From NCBI RefSeq assembly GCF_004801405.1, contig NZ_SSOB01000037.1:21921-85920 (forward strand): DNA of 64,000 nt, in the 5' to 3' direction. Position numbers and translations under genes: made by a program. The DNA is from Cohnella fermenti. GTDB taxonomy: Bacteria > Bacillota > Bacilli > Paenibacillales > Paenibacillaceae. Numbering within the stretch: position 1 is the stretch's first letter; every line of letters starts with the position of its first letter. Positions 33,216 to 42,709 of the stretch are shown here, piece by piece. Under the pieces are notes generated by a model. It made no database searches. It was not told where the DNA came from and saw nothing but the letters and a program-made list of their open reading frames with translations.

Positions 33216-35657
33216 TCAGACCTTTCTTCCTGTAAAATCAACCTTCATCTTGCCCGCCCGAAGCCGCACTTGCTCGCCGTTCGCATAGACGAAGCCCTGC
33301 AAGCCCTCGGGCAATTCGACGATGCCGGATAGTCCGCCTTCGTCGTCCCGTGCGAAGCGGACGCGAATGACGCCAAGCGGGTGGACCATCTCCCCCTCCG
33401 CTTCCCTCAGATCTCCAAGTCTCGGAGTTATGGCTACCTCTGCGAAGCCCATGGAGGAAGGACGAATGCCCAGCACCGTCGCATAGAAATGATAGAGCGG
33501 ATGAGCACCCCAGGCATGGCAGTCGGAACGCGTCTCGTCCTCGAACACCTCGGGCGTCGTCCGGAAGCCTCTGCTCTCCAGCTCGAACCACTGGCCGAGG
33601 CGATCCATGGGCAGCGAGCCGCCTTCGAGCAACGAATAAACTTCAAACAGGTAGTGGGCAAAAAAAATCGAGGTCCGCGTCAGCCGACTGTCTTGAGCAA
33701 GTCCGACCTCCACCCTCCGTGCGCGCTCCTGTCCGATAGAACCGCTTAACAGGGCCATGCATTGCGCATGCTCCGAGTAGGCGCCCATCTTCCGGTCGTC
33801 GGCGTACAGGCCGCGCTCTTCGTTCCAGAAGGCGCGGTCCGCCGCCTCGGCAAGCGCGGCGGCCAGGCGCTCCCAACGACTCGCCAGCTCCTCTTCGCCC
33901 ATGTACCGCTCCACGGCCGCCGTCTGCTTCAGCGCGCAGACGGCCAGCCAATTGTAAATTCCGCTGATCTCCTCGCCGCCGTGAGGGGGGATGCCTCCGG
34001 GCCATTCCGCCTGCCAGTCCATGAAGTTCCAGCCTCTTGGCGAGCGCAGCAGCCCGTCTTCCGAACGGAGCAGCAGCCGCTCCAGGACGTCGCGGACGCC
34101 CGGCAGCAAGCCCGCGAGGACGGAGCGATCGCCGCGCCACAGCGCGTAGTCGTACACCATTAAGACCCACCAGAAGCAGAAGGAAGGGATGATTTTGCCA
34201 GAGCCGTCCGGCCAAGCGCAAGCGACCAATCCCGTCGGATTGCGGCGCGAACGTTCGAACATCTGCAGGCTTTTCACCGTCAACCGGTCGTCCTTCGTCA
34301 GTACGTACTGCAGAAGCGCCTCGAGGCGGGAATCGCCGACGTACATCATCTGCTCCCAGTAAGGGCAATCCATGTAGGTCTCGTGCATGCACAGCTCCTG
34401 GCTGCGAAGGGCGATCGGAACGAACGCGTTCCAACGATCGTCGCTGCAGCGGAACTCGCTCTCGATCCGCAGCGGGTACCGGGTCTCCGTCAAGACGACG
34501 GCCTGAATCCAGAGCGGCTCGTCGGCCGTTATGACCGTAAGCTCGGCGTAACGGCCGGCGTGCCACCATAACGTCCCCCATCTCCTTCGGTCGCCGCCGT
34601 CCGGCAGGAACGTATCGCCGATTCCGACGAAGCGGCAGTCTTCGATATCGTTGCGGTTGCGCTTCACCACCCGGTTGCCTTCCCGGCGGTACAGCGCTTC
34701 CGCGAAGCGAAGACGAATGGCCGAGCCGGCGCCGCCCGAGGTGACCAGCTCGGGATACAAGCAATAGTAATTGTCCATATCGATCACAATTCGGCGCCCT
34801 GTCCGCGGAGGCACCAAGAGCGGCTGCCCGGCGTTCAACAGCGCCGACCAACTGCCGCTCTCTTCCGGAAGATGCAGGCTCCGCTCGATTGCGGCATCGG
34901 ACGTCTCAAGCGAATCCGCCGATGCGACATATCGAACGTCGACTCCCGTTATCGGTTGCTCCAGCATGGGGGGAAGCCCCGACGGCTGCATGATATGCTT
35001 GCTGTCGGCGGACGTATAAACGTAGCCGTTATTCCCGCTGTGAAGCGGCTCGGCCGTCATCCACCCATCGCCTTCTCCACGTTCGAAGCCCCAATCGTGA
35101 AGGCTTCCGTCAAGCAAGAGCTTCGCTCCGGTTCCGATTCCCTTGGAAGCGACTTCCGCGAATCCATACCCGCGAAGCCGCTTGGATTGCCATTGGGCAT
35201 TGCCGGTCCCGATGACGCCCGTCCAGCGCTCGCTCTCCGGAGCCAGGATGAACCCCGGTCCGATCGTCGCCTGGGCCCACGGCTTCAGCTTGCCGAGCGA
35301 CCAGACGCGGGCGGCCAGCGTATGCGCTCCGGGCCGAATATCGAATTCATAGGATTCATAGAACCAGTTCGACTTGCCGCCTCGCTCGCTGCCGCGGCCG
35401 ACCCTTTCCCCATCGTAATACAGCTCGTAACGCTCATCGGCGCTGACGTGAACGACGACTGTATCGCCCTGAAGAGCTTCGAACCGAAGCGCGAAGGCCG
35501 ACACGAAGGGAGGCTCATGCCTCCCGGGGTGCCGAATCCACGCGCTTGGCCAGTAATCGTCGTATTCCCACGGCAGAAGCGTCTCGCTTCGTTCCCTCTC
35601 ATGGTCCTCGAACGGGTGCCGATCGCGCGATATTTTTTTGACCGGCATATGTGGCAT
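33216..35657 (-). CDS. Alpha-L-rhamnosidase-like enzyme (GH78)
   Basis: An 813-residue protein with GH78 layout: N-terminal beta domains (about 40-390, with WIRHPGRHEPPFVSAFALR and HVSADERYELYYDGERVGRG), an (alpha/alpha)6 barrel (about 400-720) and a C-terminal beta sandwich. The catalytic neighbourhood reads ETYMDCPYWEQMMYVGDSR, the family motif D-x-P-x-x-E-x-x-x-x-x-G-D; note the Trp-Glu-Gln-Met form in place of the usual Arg-Glu. FMDWQAEW and CHAWGAHPLYHFY are further barrel motifs. There is no signal peptide, so it probably cuts imported rhamnose-containing oligosaccharides in the cytoplasm. It ends inside the region just upstream of the next gene and follows the GH99-like gene by 39 bases. 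Confidence 0.85.
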   Translation of the reverse strand: MPHMPVKKISRDRHPFEDHERERSETLLPWEYDDYWPSAWIRHPGRHEPPFVSAFALRFEALQGDTVVVHVSADERYELYYDGERVGRGSERGGKSNWFYESYEFDIRPGAHTLAARVWSLGKLKPWAQATIGPGFILAPESERWTGVIGTGNAQWQSKRLRGYGFAEVASKGIGTGAKLLLDGSLHDWGFERGEGDGWMTAEPLHSGNNGYVYTSADSKHIMQPSGLPPMLEQPITGVDVRYVASADSLETSDAAIERSLHLPEESGSWSALLNAGQPLLVPPRTGRRIVIDMDNYYCLYPELVTSGGAGSAIRLRFAEALYRREGNRVVKRNRNDIEDCRFVGIGDTFLPDGGDRRRWGTLWWHAGRYAELTVITADEPLWIQAVVLTETRYPLRIESEFRCSDDRWNAFVPIALRSQELCMHETYMDCPYWEQMMYVGDSRLEALLQYVLTKDDRLTVKSLQMFERSRRNPTGLVACAWPDGSGKIIPSFCFWWVLMVYDYALWRGDRSVLAGLLPGVRDVLERLLLRSEDGLLRSPRGWNFMDWQAEWPGGIPPHGGEEISGIYNWLAVCALKQTAAVERYMGEEELASRWERLAAALAEAADRAFWNEERGLYADDRKMGAYSEHAQCMALLSGSIGQERARRVEVGLAQDSRLTRTSIFFAHYLFEVYSLLEGGSLPMDRLGQWFELESRGFRTTPEVFEDETRSDCHAWGAHPLYHFYATVLGIRPSSMGFAEVAITPRLGDLREAEGEMVHPLGVIRVRFARDDEGGLSGIVELPEGLQGFVYANGEQVRLRAGKMKVDFTGRKV

Positions 35658-35696
35658 TGGGAAAATCGCGGCCTCCTCTTCGATCTGCCCGGCCGG

Positions 35697-38600
35697 TTAT
35701 GCGTCCGTCACCGTTACCGTCATCAGGGAGCTCTCGGTCTTGCCGAATGCGTTCAACAGCTCCGCGCGGTATTGGTAGACGCCATTGGCCCGACCGGCAA
35801 TCTTCGTGCTGGCCTGCTGCGCCGCAGGCGAGTTGTCGTCCAGCACCTGCGTGTCGATCAGCTTGCCGTTCTCGTAGAGCCGATACAGGCGCGCATTGTT
35901 GTCCGACGAGACGTTCATCGTCACCGTGTAGTCGCCGTCGTCCAGGCCATTGTCCTCGCCGTTGTCGTGCGACAGCGCAGGAACGGCCGGAACGCCGGTC
36001 GCCGCTTCGATCGACTGTCCGTTCAGCAGCATCGGCCGAATCTCGGCGTCGTCGATGTAGAAGCTCCCTTGCGCCGCCGGCAGATCGGTGTATATGAACA
36101 TCGACGTGTTCGTAATCGTGCCGCTGTCCGTGATCGTATAGACGCCGGACACCTGCTTCCACTCGGTTGCGCTCAATGTGTCGCTGGTGAACAGAATGAT
36201 CTGCTTGGAGACGCCGTTCACCTTGTAAGTCAGACAGAGGCGCAGCACGGTGCCAGGGTTCGAATCGGGAGCCAGCTTCGCCCAGATCGCATAGCGATAA
36301 GCCTTGTCGCGTTCGATCGTTGCCGGGAGATAAATGCTGCCGTAATTGTCCGTCTTCGTCACGAGCAGCGACTGACTGCCGGAACGATAGACCGCCGTGC
36401 TGACGGATCGGGTCGCGGCATATACGGTGTAAGCCGGCGTCGCCGCTTCCATTCCCGGATCGCTCAGCAGATTATCGCCGGGATAAGCGCTCTCCGTCGC
36501 CGTAACGATGACGGTGGATGTCGCCTGCGCGCCGCCGTCCTCGGCAAGAGCGGCAATAACGGCGGTTCCGGCGCCGATCGCTCGGACATAGCCGAATTCG
36601 TCCACCGTCGCCACCGCAGGAGCGCTGCTGCTCCATACCAGATGCCGATTCACCGCACCCGATGGAGCGACAGTCGCATCCAGGTGCAGCTTGTCGCCGA
36701 CGATAAGCAAGGAAGCGCTTGGCGACATGCTGACCGAAGACGGTCTCACCCAGGTCGAGTCCGGCGTGAACGCAATCGGCCGAATCTCCACATCGTCCAG
36801 ATAGAACGTATCCGCAGCAGCCGGAATGTCCGTATACGCGAACATCGACATATTCGTAATCGCGGTCGAGCTGTCCTCAAGGATGTACGTTCCGGATACT
36901 TGCGTCCAGGAGGAAGCGTTCAGCTTGCCGCTGGTGAGGATAATGAGCTGCTTCGTCACGCCGTCCGCCTTGTAGCTGAGGCATAGCCGCAGCACCGAAT
37001 TCGCGCTTGCCGTCGGCGACAGCTTCACCCAGGCCGAATAATAGAACGGCTGGCCCGGGACGATGGCGGCCGGGAAGGCGATTGAGGCGTAATTGCTCGT
37101 CTTCTCGACCTTGAGCGAACGGCTGCCGGAGCGGGCCGCTTCCTCGCTGAACGAGATGTTCGTCTGATACCCGCTGAAGGTCGGCGAGCTGAGCTCCATC
37201 TCTCCGTTGGCGATCAGGTTGTCGCCCGGAACCGCCGCGAGCGCGTCGAAGTCAAGCTGAATCCGATCGATCGAGAAGCTGCCCGTCGCGTTGGCCGGAA
37301 CAAGCTTCAACTGCTTGAGCTCGCCGGTCCAGCCCGCAAGCGCGGAGGTGTCGAAGACATACTCCCGGTAAGCGGTATCCCCGGGTACGACATATACGGC
37401 GGCAGAGGCGGACTCCGTCCAGGCCGAGACGCTGCCCGTTCGGTAATACAGCTTCGCCGTCGTCCCCGACGTTCCGTTGCGCATCGTCACGCGGACCCGC
37501 TTGATGTCCGCTGCGTCGAAGCCGAGTCCGTCCGCCGAGACGAGCTCCGGCTTCGTCCCGGTCGATACGCCGTCCAAGTAACCGCCGGATGCCGCCAGCC
37601 CGCTTATTTGCGCAGCCGCCGTCCAGCCTTCGGCCGTGGCGAACGTCCACGTCTTGGACTTCGAGAACAGATTGATTCTTGGCACGTTCGGGTCCGCAAG
37701 CATCGGATAGCCCAGAACGTTCTTGAAGAAGCCCGACGGCGCCGCGAGTCCTCTCGTCCCCAGCAGCTCCGGCGCCCGCTCCAGCGAGACCGATACCCCG
37801 TTCTTCGTCGCGTACGACTGCCCCGCCGTCAAGGTGAACACGGAGCCGTCCTTGACGATCGTCATCGTCGACGTCGCGGCATCCCATTCGAACTTCGCGC
37901 CCGTCTGCCGCAGCGTCTCGCCGACGGACAGCATGATCGAGCTGCCGGACGCATACGGAACGTCATGCGGATACGTGATATTGCCGTCCACATACAACGA
38001 ATAGCCCGTGCTTGGCGCCTTCATGGCGCCGATGAAGTCGATGGCGAACGATCCCGCAACGGCCATCGGGTCGAACCGGAGCTGCGTCACGGTCCCTCGC
38101 CACTTGCTGTTGCGCCAAGTATTCAGCACATACTCGCTGTACCCGGACGAATTCGGCTCCACATAGAAGCTGATCGACTGCGCCTCCGACCAATTCGGAT
38201 CTTCATCCGTTATGAAGAAGAGCTGTCCCTTGCTTGCGATGCTGCTGCTCATCCCGATCTTGATATAAGGCGTGTTCGCGGCGTCGATCGACAGCCCGGC
38301 CGCCGAGATGATGCCTGGGTCGCTCCCCGTCGAGCTTGCGCTGTAGGCGCCGCCCGACACCGTCTCGTCGTCGATCTGATTCAAGGGCGTCCAGCCCTCG
38401 GAATCGCCGTTCGTGTCGAAGGACCAGCTCGTGCCGAACTGATTCGTCTGAGTCGGCACGGCAGGCGTCAAGTCCGGCAACGAACGTCCGGCCGGGTACA
38501 GGACGTTGATTCTCGCCTTCTGGGCGGCTGTCGGCTGCGCGTTCGTCGCCGTGCTGCCGCCGAAGACGTCCCGGATCGCCTCGACATAGTCGAAGCCGTG

Positions 38601-40808
38601 AAGCGCCGAGGGCATCAGATAATGCCCTTCGCCGAATTCGTTCCAGTTGTCCAGCAGGACGAGCTCGCGGCCCACGCTGTCCGCCTGCAGCGACGGCACG
38701 AACGTGTCGCGCACCCACTCCGCCGTGCTCTCGAACTCCGCGGCGGTCGCATAATAACCCGGATTGCCGCCCCATGCCGTATCGTCGCGGCCCATGCTGA
38801 TCGTGGGAACGACGTCGATGGCATCGGCATCGCGCTGGGAGGTCATGTAGCTCATCTGCATGGCCGGATACCCGCTGACCTCCCCGAGCGAATAGGAATA
38901 GACGGCATCGAAGCCGGCCGCAGCCAAGCTGGCGAGATACGTCGGGTCGGTGCCGGGGTAGGCGGTCAACAGAATCAGATCGTCGAAGCCCGCCTGCTGC
39001 ACGGCCCAGCGGAAGTAATCCAGCTCCGCCTTGACCGCGCCCGGGGTCGTGCCGAAGTCGCGCGTCAGCCCGCTCATGCTGTAGATGGAGAAAACGGGCT
39101 TGTTGTCGATGACAAGGTAGCGCGGGTCTTTGAAATAGTATTCGATCCAGTAAGGGATCAGGTTGGTGCGGAAGTCGGTGCCGTCCGCCGCGCTCGACGC
39201 GCCGTTCTCCCACAGGATCGCGAACTTCGTCCGGTCGCTGTACTCGGAATTGAAGTAGCCCTCATGCAGCGATTGCGACAGATAAGGGTCCTTGACCGGC
39301 ACGCCCTGGCCGTTGGTCGGCCGGAACCAGCAGGCAAGCTGGAAGTCGATGCCGTTCTCCGCCATCCACTTGTTCTCCCAGTCGGCCGTCTCCGGATTGC
39401 CTTCGTCGTAATAGCCGAGGTAAGGCGTTCGTTCCTCGAACGACGTGATGACATCCCACCCGCCATGGCTGCCTTCCCGCCAGATCGGGCAGCTCTGCAC
39501 GCCGACCAGTTGGTCGTGCGACGCGGAAGCCGCCGGCTCCGGCACGTAGTCGGTCGGCAGCGGCTGCTTGGCATAGACGAGAATGTCGTCCAGCCAGAGG
39601 ACGCCCTGCGACGAGGTGTCGGCGCCGAACACGATGCCGTCCGCCTCCGAAGCCGACACGGCGATCGCTGCCTGGTCGACAACCAGCTTGCCGTTGACGT
39701 ACAGATCGGCCTTGCCGGAGGAGCTGTCGACGACCGCCTTCAAGTGAGTCCACAGGTTCGCCTGGTAATCGTAGAACGGCACCTCCGTCCCCGTTGCATC
39801 CGCATAATTCCACTGGCCGTCCGAGGTGTTCAGCTTCAGGAGAACGGCGCTTCCGCTCTTCAGCTCGGCCGAGAAGCCGTCCCGTTGGTCCGGGAGGAAC
39901 GCCTTGAATTCAAACACTGTCTTGCCCGACACGCCGGACAAGCTCTTGGCCGCGCTCATGGCACCGGCAGCGGCGGACGAATCGACCTTAAGGCTGTACG
40001 TATCCGGCGCCGTCGCGCTCTTCATCTCGACGACGGCGATGCTGCCGCCCGAGCTGACGTAGGTCCAGTCCTGGGGCAGCACGCCCGGAACCGTCGACAG
40101 GTACCGTTCGTTCACGGCATAGCCCTTGTAGATTTTAACGCCGAGCTGCTGGATCTCCCCTTGCTGCGAAGCGTCGGACCGCAGCTCGAAGCGATCCAGT
40201 TGCGACACCGCGTTCGCGAACGAGACGCCGCTCGCCGCAAGCCCCCCGTTCACGTAGATGTCCGCCGTGTCCGACGACGTATCCGCTACGACCTTAATGC
40301 CGTATTCCGTTCCGGCGGAGTAAGCCTGGAGCGTCGTCGTTCCGCCGGATCGCTCGACGACCAGGTTGGAGCCCTGCGCCGCGATGCCGATCGCTTCCGT
40401 ATCCCCCTCGTACAGCCGCCAGCTCCAGCCGTCGATCGACGTCGAGCGCGGCTTGAACCGATACTCAAGCGTCAGCTTGCCGGAATAGGCGAGGAACTCG
40501 CGGCTCAGCGATACGGGCAGAACAGTGCTGCTGTCGGCGATATAGAAGTAATTGTTGTAGAGAGAAGCGAGCGCGCCTCCCGCATCGCGCACATCCCACC
40601 CGGACGGCAGCCGGCTGCCGTTCACGTTCTGCAGCAGAGAGAAGTTCTCGTCAACCAGATACTCCGCCTTGTACGGATCGGCGGCAACCGGGTCGGCGGC
40701 CGCGCGCTTCGCATCGAAATTCAAGAATATTCCGTAAATAATCAAGCAGAGAAAACCGGAGGTCATCAGAATGCTGGTTATCGCCTTGCCGCATACGATC
40801 TTGCGCAT
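35697..40808 (-). CDS. Secreted multi-domain GH99-like protein (1703 residues)
   Basis: Domains in order: a membrane/signal segment at residues 10-38; two LamG/concanavalin-like modules (about 50-440); a GH99-like/WbsX-type barrel (about 450-760) with DFQLACWFRPTNGQGV and LLDNWNEFGEGHYL; carbohydrate-binding-like sandwiches; a copper-amine-oxidase-N-like stress domain (YVDGNITYPHDVPY); two similar CBM4/9-like modules beginning GDNLIANGEMEL and GDNLLSDPGMEA; a Big_2-type Ig domain between them (SSAPAVATVDEFGYVRAIG); and a C-terminal module of the kind found in Paenibacillus chitinases (DGDYTVTMNVSSDNNARLY). It is probably released or surface-bound and attacks a long polysaccharide. It lies 19 bases after the permease gene. 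Confidence 0.85.
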   Translation of the reverse strand: MRKIVCGKAITSILMTSGFLCLIIYGIFLNFDAKRAAADPVAADPYKAEYLVDENFSLLQNVNGSRLPSGWDVRDAGGALASLYNNYFYIADSSTVLPVSLSREFLAYSGKLTLEYRFKPRSTSIDGWSWRLYEGDTEAIGIAAQGSNLVVERSGGTTTLQAYSAGTEYGIKVVADTSSDTADIYVNGGLAASGVSFANAVSQLDRFELRSDASQQGEIQQLGVKIYKGYAVNERYLSTVPGVLPQDWTYVSSGGSIAVVEMKSATAPDTYSLKVDSSAAAGAMSAAKSLSGVSGKTVFEFKAFLPDQRDGFSAELKSGSAVLLKLNTSDGQWNYADATGTEVPFYDYQANLWTHLKAVVDSSSGKADLYVNGKLVVDQAAIAVSASEADGIVFGADTSSQGVLWLDDILVYAKQPLPTDYVPEPAASASHDQLVGVQSCPIWREGSHGGWDVITSFEERTPYLGYYDEGNPETADWENKWMAENGIDFQLACWFRPTNGQGVPVKDPYLSQSLHEGYFNSEYSDRTKFAILWENGASSAADGTDFRTNLIPYWIEYYFKDPRYLVIDNKPVFSIYSMSGLTRDFGTTPGAVKAELDYFRWAVQQAGFDDLILLTAYPGTDPTYLASLAAAGFDAVYSYSLGEVSGYPAMQMSYMTSQRDADAIDVVPTISMGRDDTAWGGNPGYYATAAEFESTAEWVRDTFVPSLQADSVGRELVLLDNWNEFGEGHYLMPSALHGFDYVEAIRDVFGGSTATNAQPTAAQKARINVLYPAGRSLPDLTPAVPTQTNQFGTSWSFDTNGDSEGWTPLNQIDDETVSGGAYSASSTGSDPGIISAAGLSIDAANTPYIKIGMSSSIASKGQLFFITDEDPNWSEAQSISFYVEPNSSGYSEYVLNTWRNSKWRGTVTQLRFDPMAVAGSFAIDFIGAMKAPSTGYSLYVDGNITYPHDVPYASGSSIMLSVGETLRQTGAKFEWDAATSTMTIVKDGSVFTLTAGQSYATKNGVSVSLERAPELLGTRGLAAPSGFFKNVLGYPMLADPNVPRINLFSKSKTWTFATAEGWTAAAQISGLAASGGYLDGVSTGTKPELVSADGLGFDAADIKRVRVTMRNGTSGTTAKLYYRTGSVSAWTESASAAVYVVPGDTAYREYVFDTSALAGWTGELKQLKLVPANATGSFSIDRIQLDFDALAAVPGDNLIANGEMELSSPTFSGYQTNISFSEEAARSGSRSLKVEKTSNYASIAFPAAIVPGQPFYYSAWVKLSPTASANSVLRLCLSYKADGVTKQLIILTSGKLNASSWTQVSGTYILEDSSTAITNMSMFAYTDIPAAADTFYLDDVEIRPIAFTPDSTWVRPSSVSMSPSASLLIVGDKLHLDATVAPSGAVNRHLVWSSSAPAVATVDEFGYVRAIGAGTAVIAALAEDGGAQATSTVIVTATESAYPGDNLLSDPGMEAATPAYTVYAATRSVSTAVYRSGSQSLLVTKTDNYGSIYLPATIERDKAYRYAIWAKLAPDSNPGTVLRLCLTYKVNGVSKQIILFTSDTLSATEWKQVSGVYTITDSGTITNTSMFIYTDLPAAQGSFYIDDAEIRPMLLNGQSIEAATGVPAVPALSHDNGEDNGLDDGDYTVTMNVSSDNNARLYRLYENGKLIDTQVLDDNSPAAQQASTKIAGRANGVYQYRAELLNAFGKTESSLMTVTVTDA

Positions 40809-40827
40809 GCTCGCACGCTCCCCGAAT

Positions 40828-41718
40828 TTATTCTTTGACGCTGCCCATCACAATTCCCTTCACGAAGTACCTCTGCAGGAACGGATACACGAGCAGAATC
40901 GGCAGCATGCCGACGAACGTCTGCGCCGACTTGATCGTCTTCGCCGACACGTTCATGTACAGCTCGATCTCGTCCTGAGTGACAGCGCTGCGCGACAGGT
41001 CCTGCTGGATAATGACGGTCTGCAGATAACTCGACAACGGATAATGATTCAGACTGTTCATGTAGATCAGTCCGTCGAACCAGGCATTCCAATGCCCGAC
41101 GACGGTGAATAACGAGATGGTGGCCAGCGCCGGAAGCGACAGCGGCACATAGATGCGCCACAGGCACGTCCAGACGCCGGCTCCGTCCACGATAGCGGCT
41201 TCCTCAAGCGCGTGCGGCAGATTGCGGAAGAAGTTAAGCAGCAGCACGACGTTGAACACCGGAACCGCGCCGGGCAGCACAAGCGACCAGACGGAATCCA
41301 TGATGCCCGTGTACTTGACGGTCAGGAAGGTCGGGATCAGCCCGCCGTGGAACAGCATCGTCGCGACGAAGAACCAGGCATACCCGGTGCGAAGCTTGAA
41401 TTGTCCGACGCGCTTGGACAGCGGGTACGCGACGAGCATCGTCAGCAGCATGTTCAGCGACAGACCAAGCGCGACCCGCTTCAGCGTCACCGACATCGCG
41501 ACGAAGAATTCCGGCTTGTGCACGACGAAGTCGAACGACTGCACCGTGAAGTCTACCGGCCTGAACAGCACTTCGCCGGCCGAGACGGCCGTCTGCGCGC
41601 TGAGAGACACGGCCAGCACATGCACGATCGGCAGCACGCAGGCTAGCGACAATAAGACGAGAAACAGATGATTGGCCGTTCGGAACAGCGTTCCGCCCAG
41701 GGCGAAAGGACGCTTCAT
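40828..41718 (-). CDS. Sugar ABC transporter permease (LplC/YtcP-like)
   Basis: A 296-residue membrane protein with about six helices and the binding-protein-dependent permease EAA loop ALEEAAIVDGAGVWTCLWRIYVPL, which contacts the ATPase. The C-terminus ending RYFVKGIVMGSVKE is characteristic of the LplC branch. AAGGAGGG precedes the ATG at 41718. With the LplB-like permease and the solute-binding protein it forms an oligosaccharide importer. No ATPase gene is present, so a shared MsmX-type ATPase encoded elsewhere must drive it, as in other Lpl-type systems. Confidence 0.92.
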   Translation of the reverse strand: MKRPFALGGTLFRTANHLFLVLLSLACVLPIVHVLAVSLSAQTAVSAGEVLFRPVDFTVQSFDFVVHKPEFFVAMSVTLKRVALGLSLNMLLTMLVAYPLSKRVGQFKLRTGYAWFFVATMLFHGGLIPTFLTVKYTGIMDSVWSLVLPGAVPVFNVVLLLNFFRNLPHALEEAAIVDGAGVWTCLWRIYVPLSLPALATISLFTVVGHWNAWFDGLIYMNSLNHYPLSSYLQTVIIQQDLSRSAVTQDEIELYMNVSAKTIKSAQTFVGMLPILLVYPFLQRYFVKGIVMGSVKE

Positions 41719-41743
41719 TCCATCGCCCTCCTTGAATGTCAGA

Positions 41744-42634
41744 TCAGAAGATGCGGTAGTTCGCAAAGCGATAGGCAAGAATGTAGGATATCGAGATAAG
41801 CGCGAAGGAGACGAACGACTTGAACAGGCCCAGCGCCGTGGAGACGCTGAACTGGCTCTGCTGGAGTCCGACGCGGTAAATCATCGTGTCGATGATGTCT
41901 CCCGTCGAGTAAACGGACGGATTGTACAGATTAAACACTTGATCGAAGCCCGCGTTCAGCACATTGCCGAGGCTTAGCGTCGCCATCAGGATGATGATCG
42001 GCACGATGCCGGGCAAGGTGACGTACAGCGTCTGTCGCCAGCGATTCGCTCCGTCGATGCGGGCCGCCTCATAGAGCGACGGGTCGATGCCCGTCAACGC
42101 CGCCAGGTATACGATCGTGGCGAAGCCGAATTCCTTCCAGACGTCCGACGCGACAAGCGTGAACGGGAAGATCCGGCTGTCGCCAAGGAAGTAGATCGGC
42201 TCGCCGCCGAACGCCGTCACGAGGCGATTGACGATGCCGTCGAGCGACAGCACATCCGAGAGAATGCCGGCAAGAATAACCCAGGACAGGAAGTGGGGCA
42301 GATAGATAAGCGTCTGCACGGTCCGCTTGAATGCGACCAGACGCAGCTCGTTCAGAAGCAAGGCGACGGCGATCGGAACGAGAAGTCCCGCCGCGATCTT
42401 CATGACGGCGATGAATAAGGTATTCCACAGCACCTGGCCGACCGATGGCAGATGATAGATATAGACGAAGTTGTCGAAGCCTGCCCAACTGGACTTGGAG
42501 AAGCCGAGCACGGGCACGAAGTTCTGGAATGCGATGACGAGTCCGGCCATCGGCACGTAGCTGTACAGAAGCACGAACAGCACGCCCGGCAGGATCATGA
42601 GATGGTAAGGAAATTCCCGTTTAAGACGGCCCAT
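41744..42634 (-). CDS. Sugar ABC transporter permease (LplB-like)
   Basis: A 296-residue membrane protein with about six helices. It opens LMILPGVLFVLLYSYVPMAG and has the EAA loop DPSLYEAARIDGANRWRQTLYVTLPG. It is the partner of the permease encoded 25 bases downstream. A hairpin at 42665-42698 separates it from the solute-binding protein gene and may lower its expression relative to that gene. Confidence 0.93.
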   Translation of the reverse strand: MGRLKREFPYHLMILPGVLFVLLYSYVPMAGLVIAFQNFVPVLGFSKSSWAGFDNFVYIYHLPSVGQVLWNTLFIAVMKIAAGLLVPIAVALLLNELRLVAFKRTVQTLIYLPHFLSWVILAGILSDVLSLDGIVNRLVTAFGGEPIYFLGDSRIFPFTLVASDVWKEFGFATIVYLAALTGIDPSLYEAARIDGANRWRQTLYVTLPGIVPIIILMATLSLGNVLNAGFDQVFNLYNPSVYSTGDIIDTMIYRVGLQQSQFSVSTALGLFKSFVSFALISISYILAYRFANYRIF

Positions 42635-42664
42635 GCCGCGTCCCCCTTGCGCCCGCTTCCGCAG

Positions 42665-42698
42665 GGAGGGGAACCGGGCGGCTTCGCCCGATCCCTCC
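42665..42698 (-). terminator. Intercistronic hairpin between solute-binding protein and permease genes
   Basis: GGAGGGG (42665-42671) pairs with TCCCTCC (42692-42698) and, inside, CGGGCG (42675-42680) pairs with CGCCCG (42685-42690) around a GCTT loop. There is no T run. It probably protects or partly terminates mRNA so that the binding protein is made in excess over the permeases. Confidence 0.55.
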
Positions 42699-42709
42699 TC
42701 CGCTCCGGT

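Noticed and set aside
30962..33241. TTG at 33241 as start of the barrel protein
   Set aside because: No ribosome site at the right distance; an ATG eleven codons later is more likely, though still without an ideal site.
37608..40838. A 1076-codon open frame on the plus strand opposite the GH99-like gene
   Set aside because: It is a shadow of a GC-rich gene on the other strand; Arg-rich, no ribosome site and no family features.
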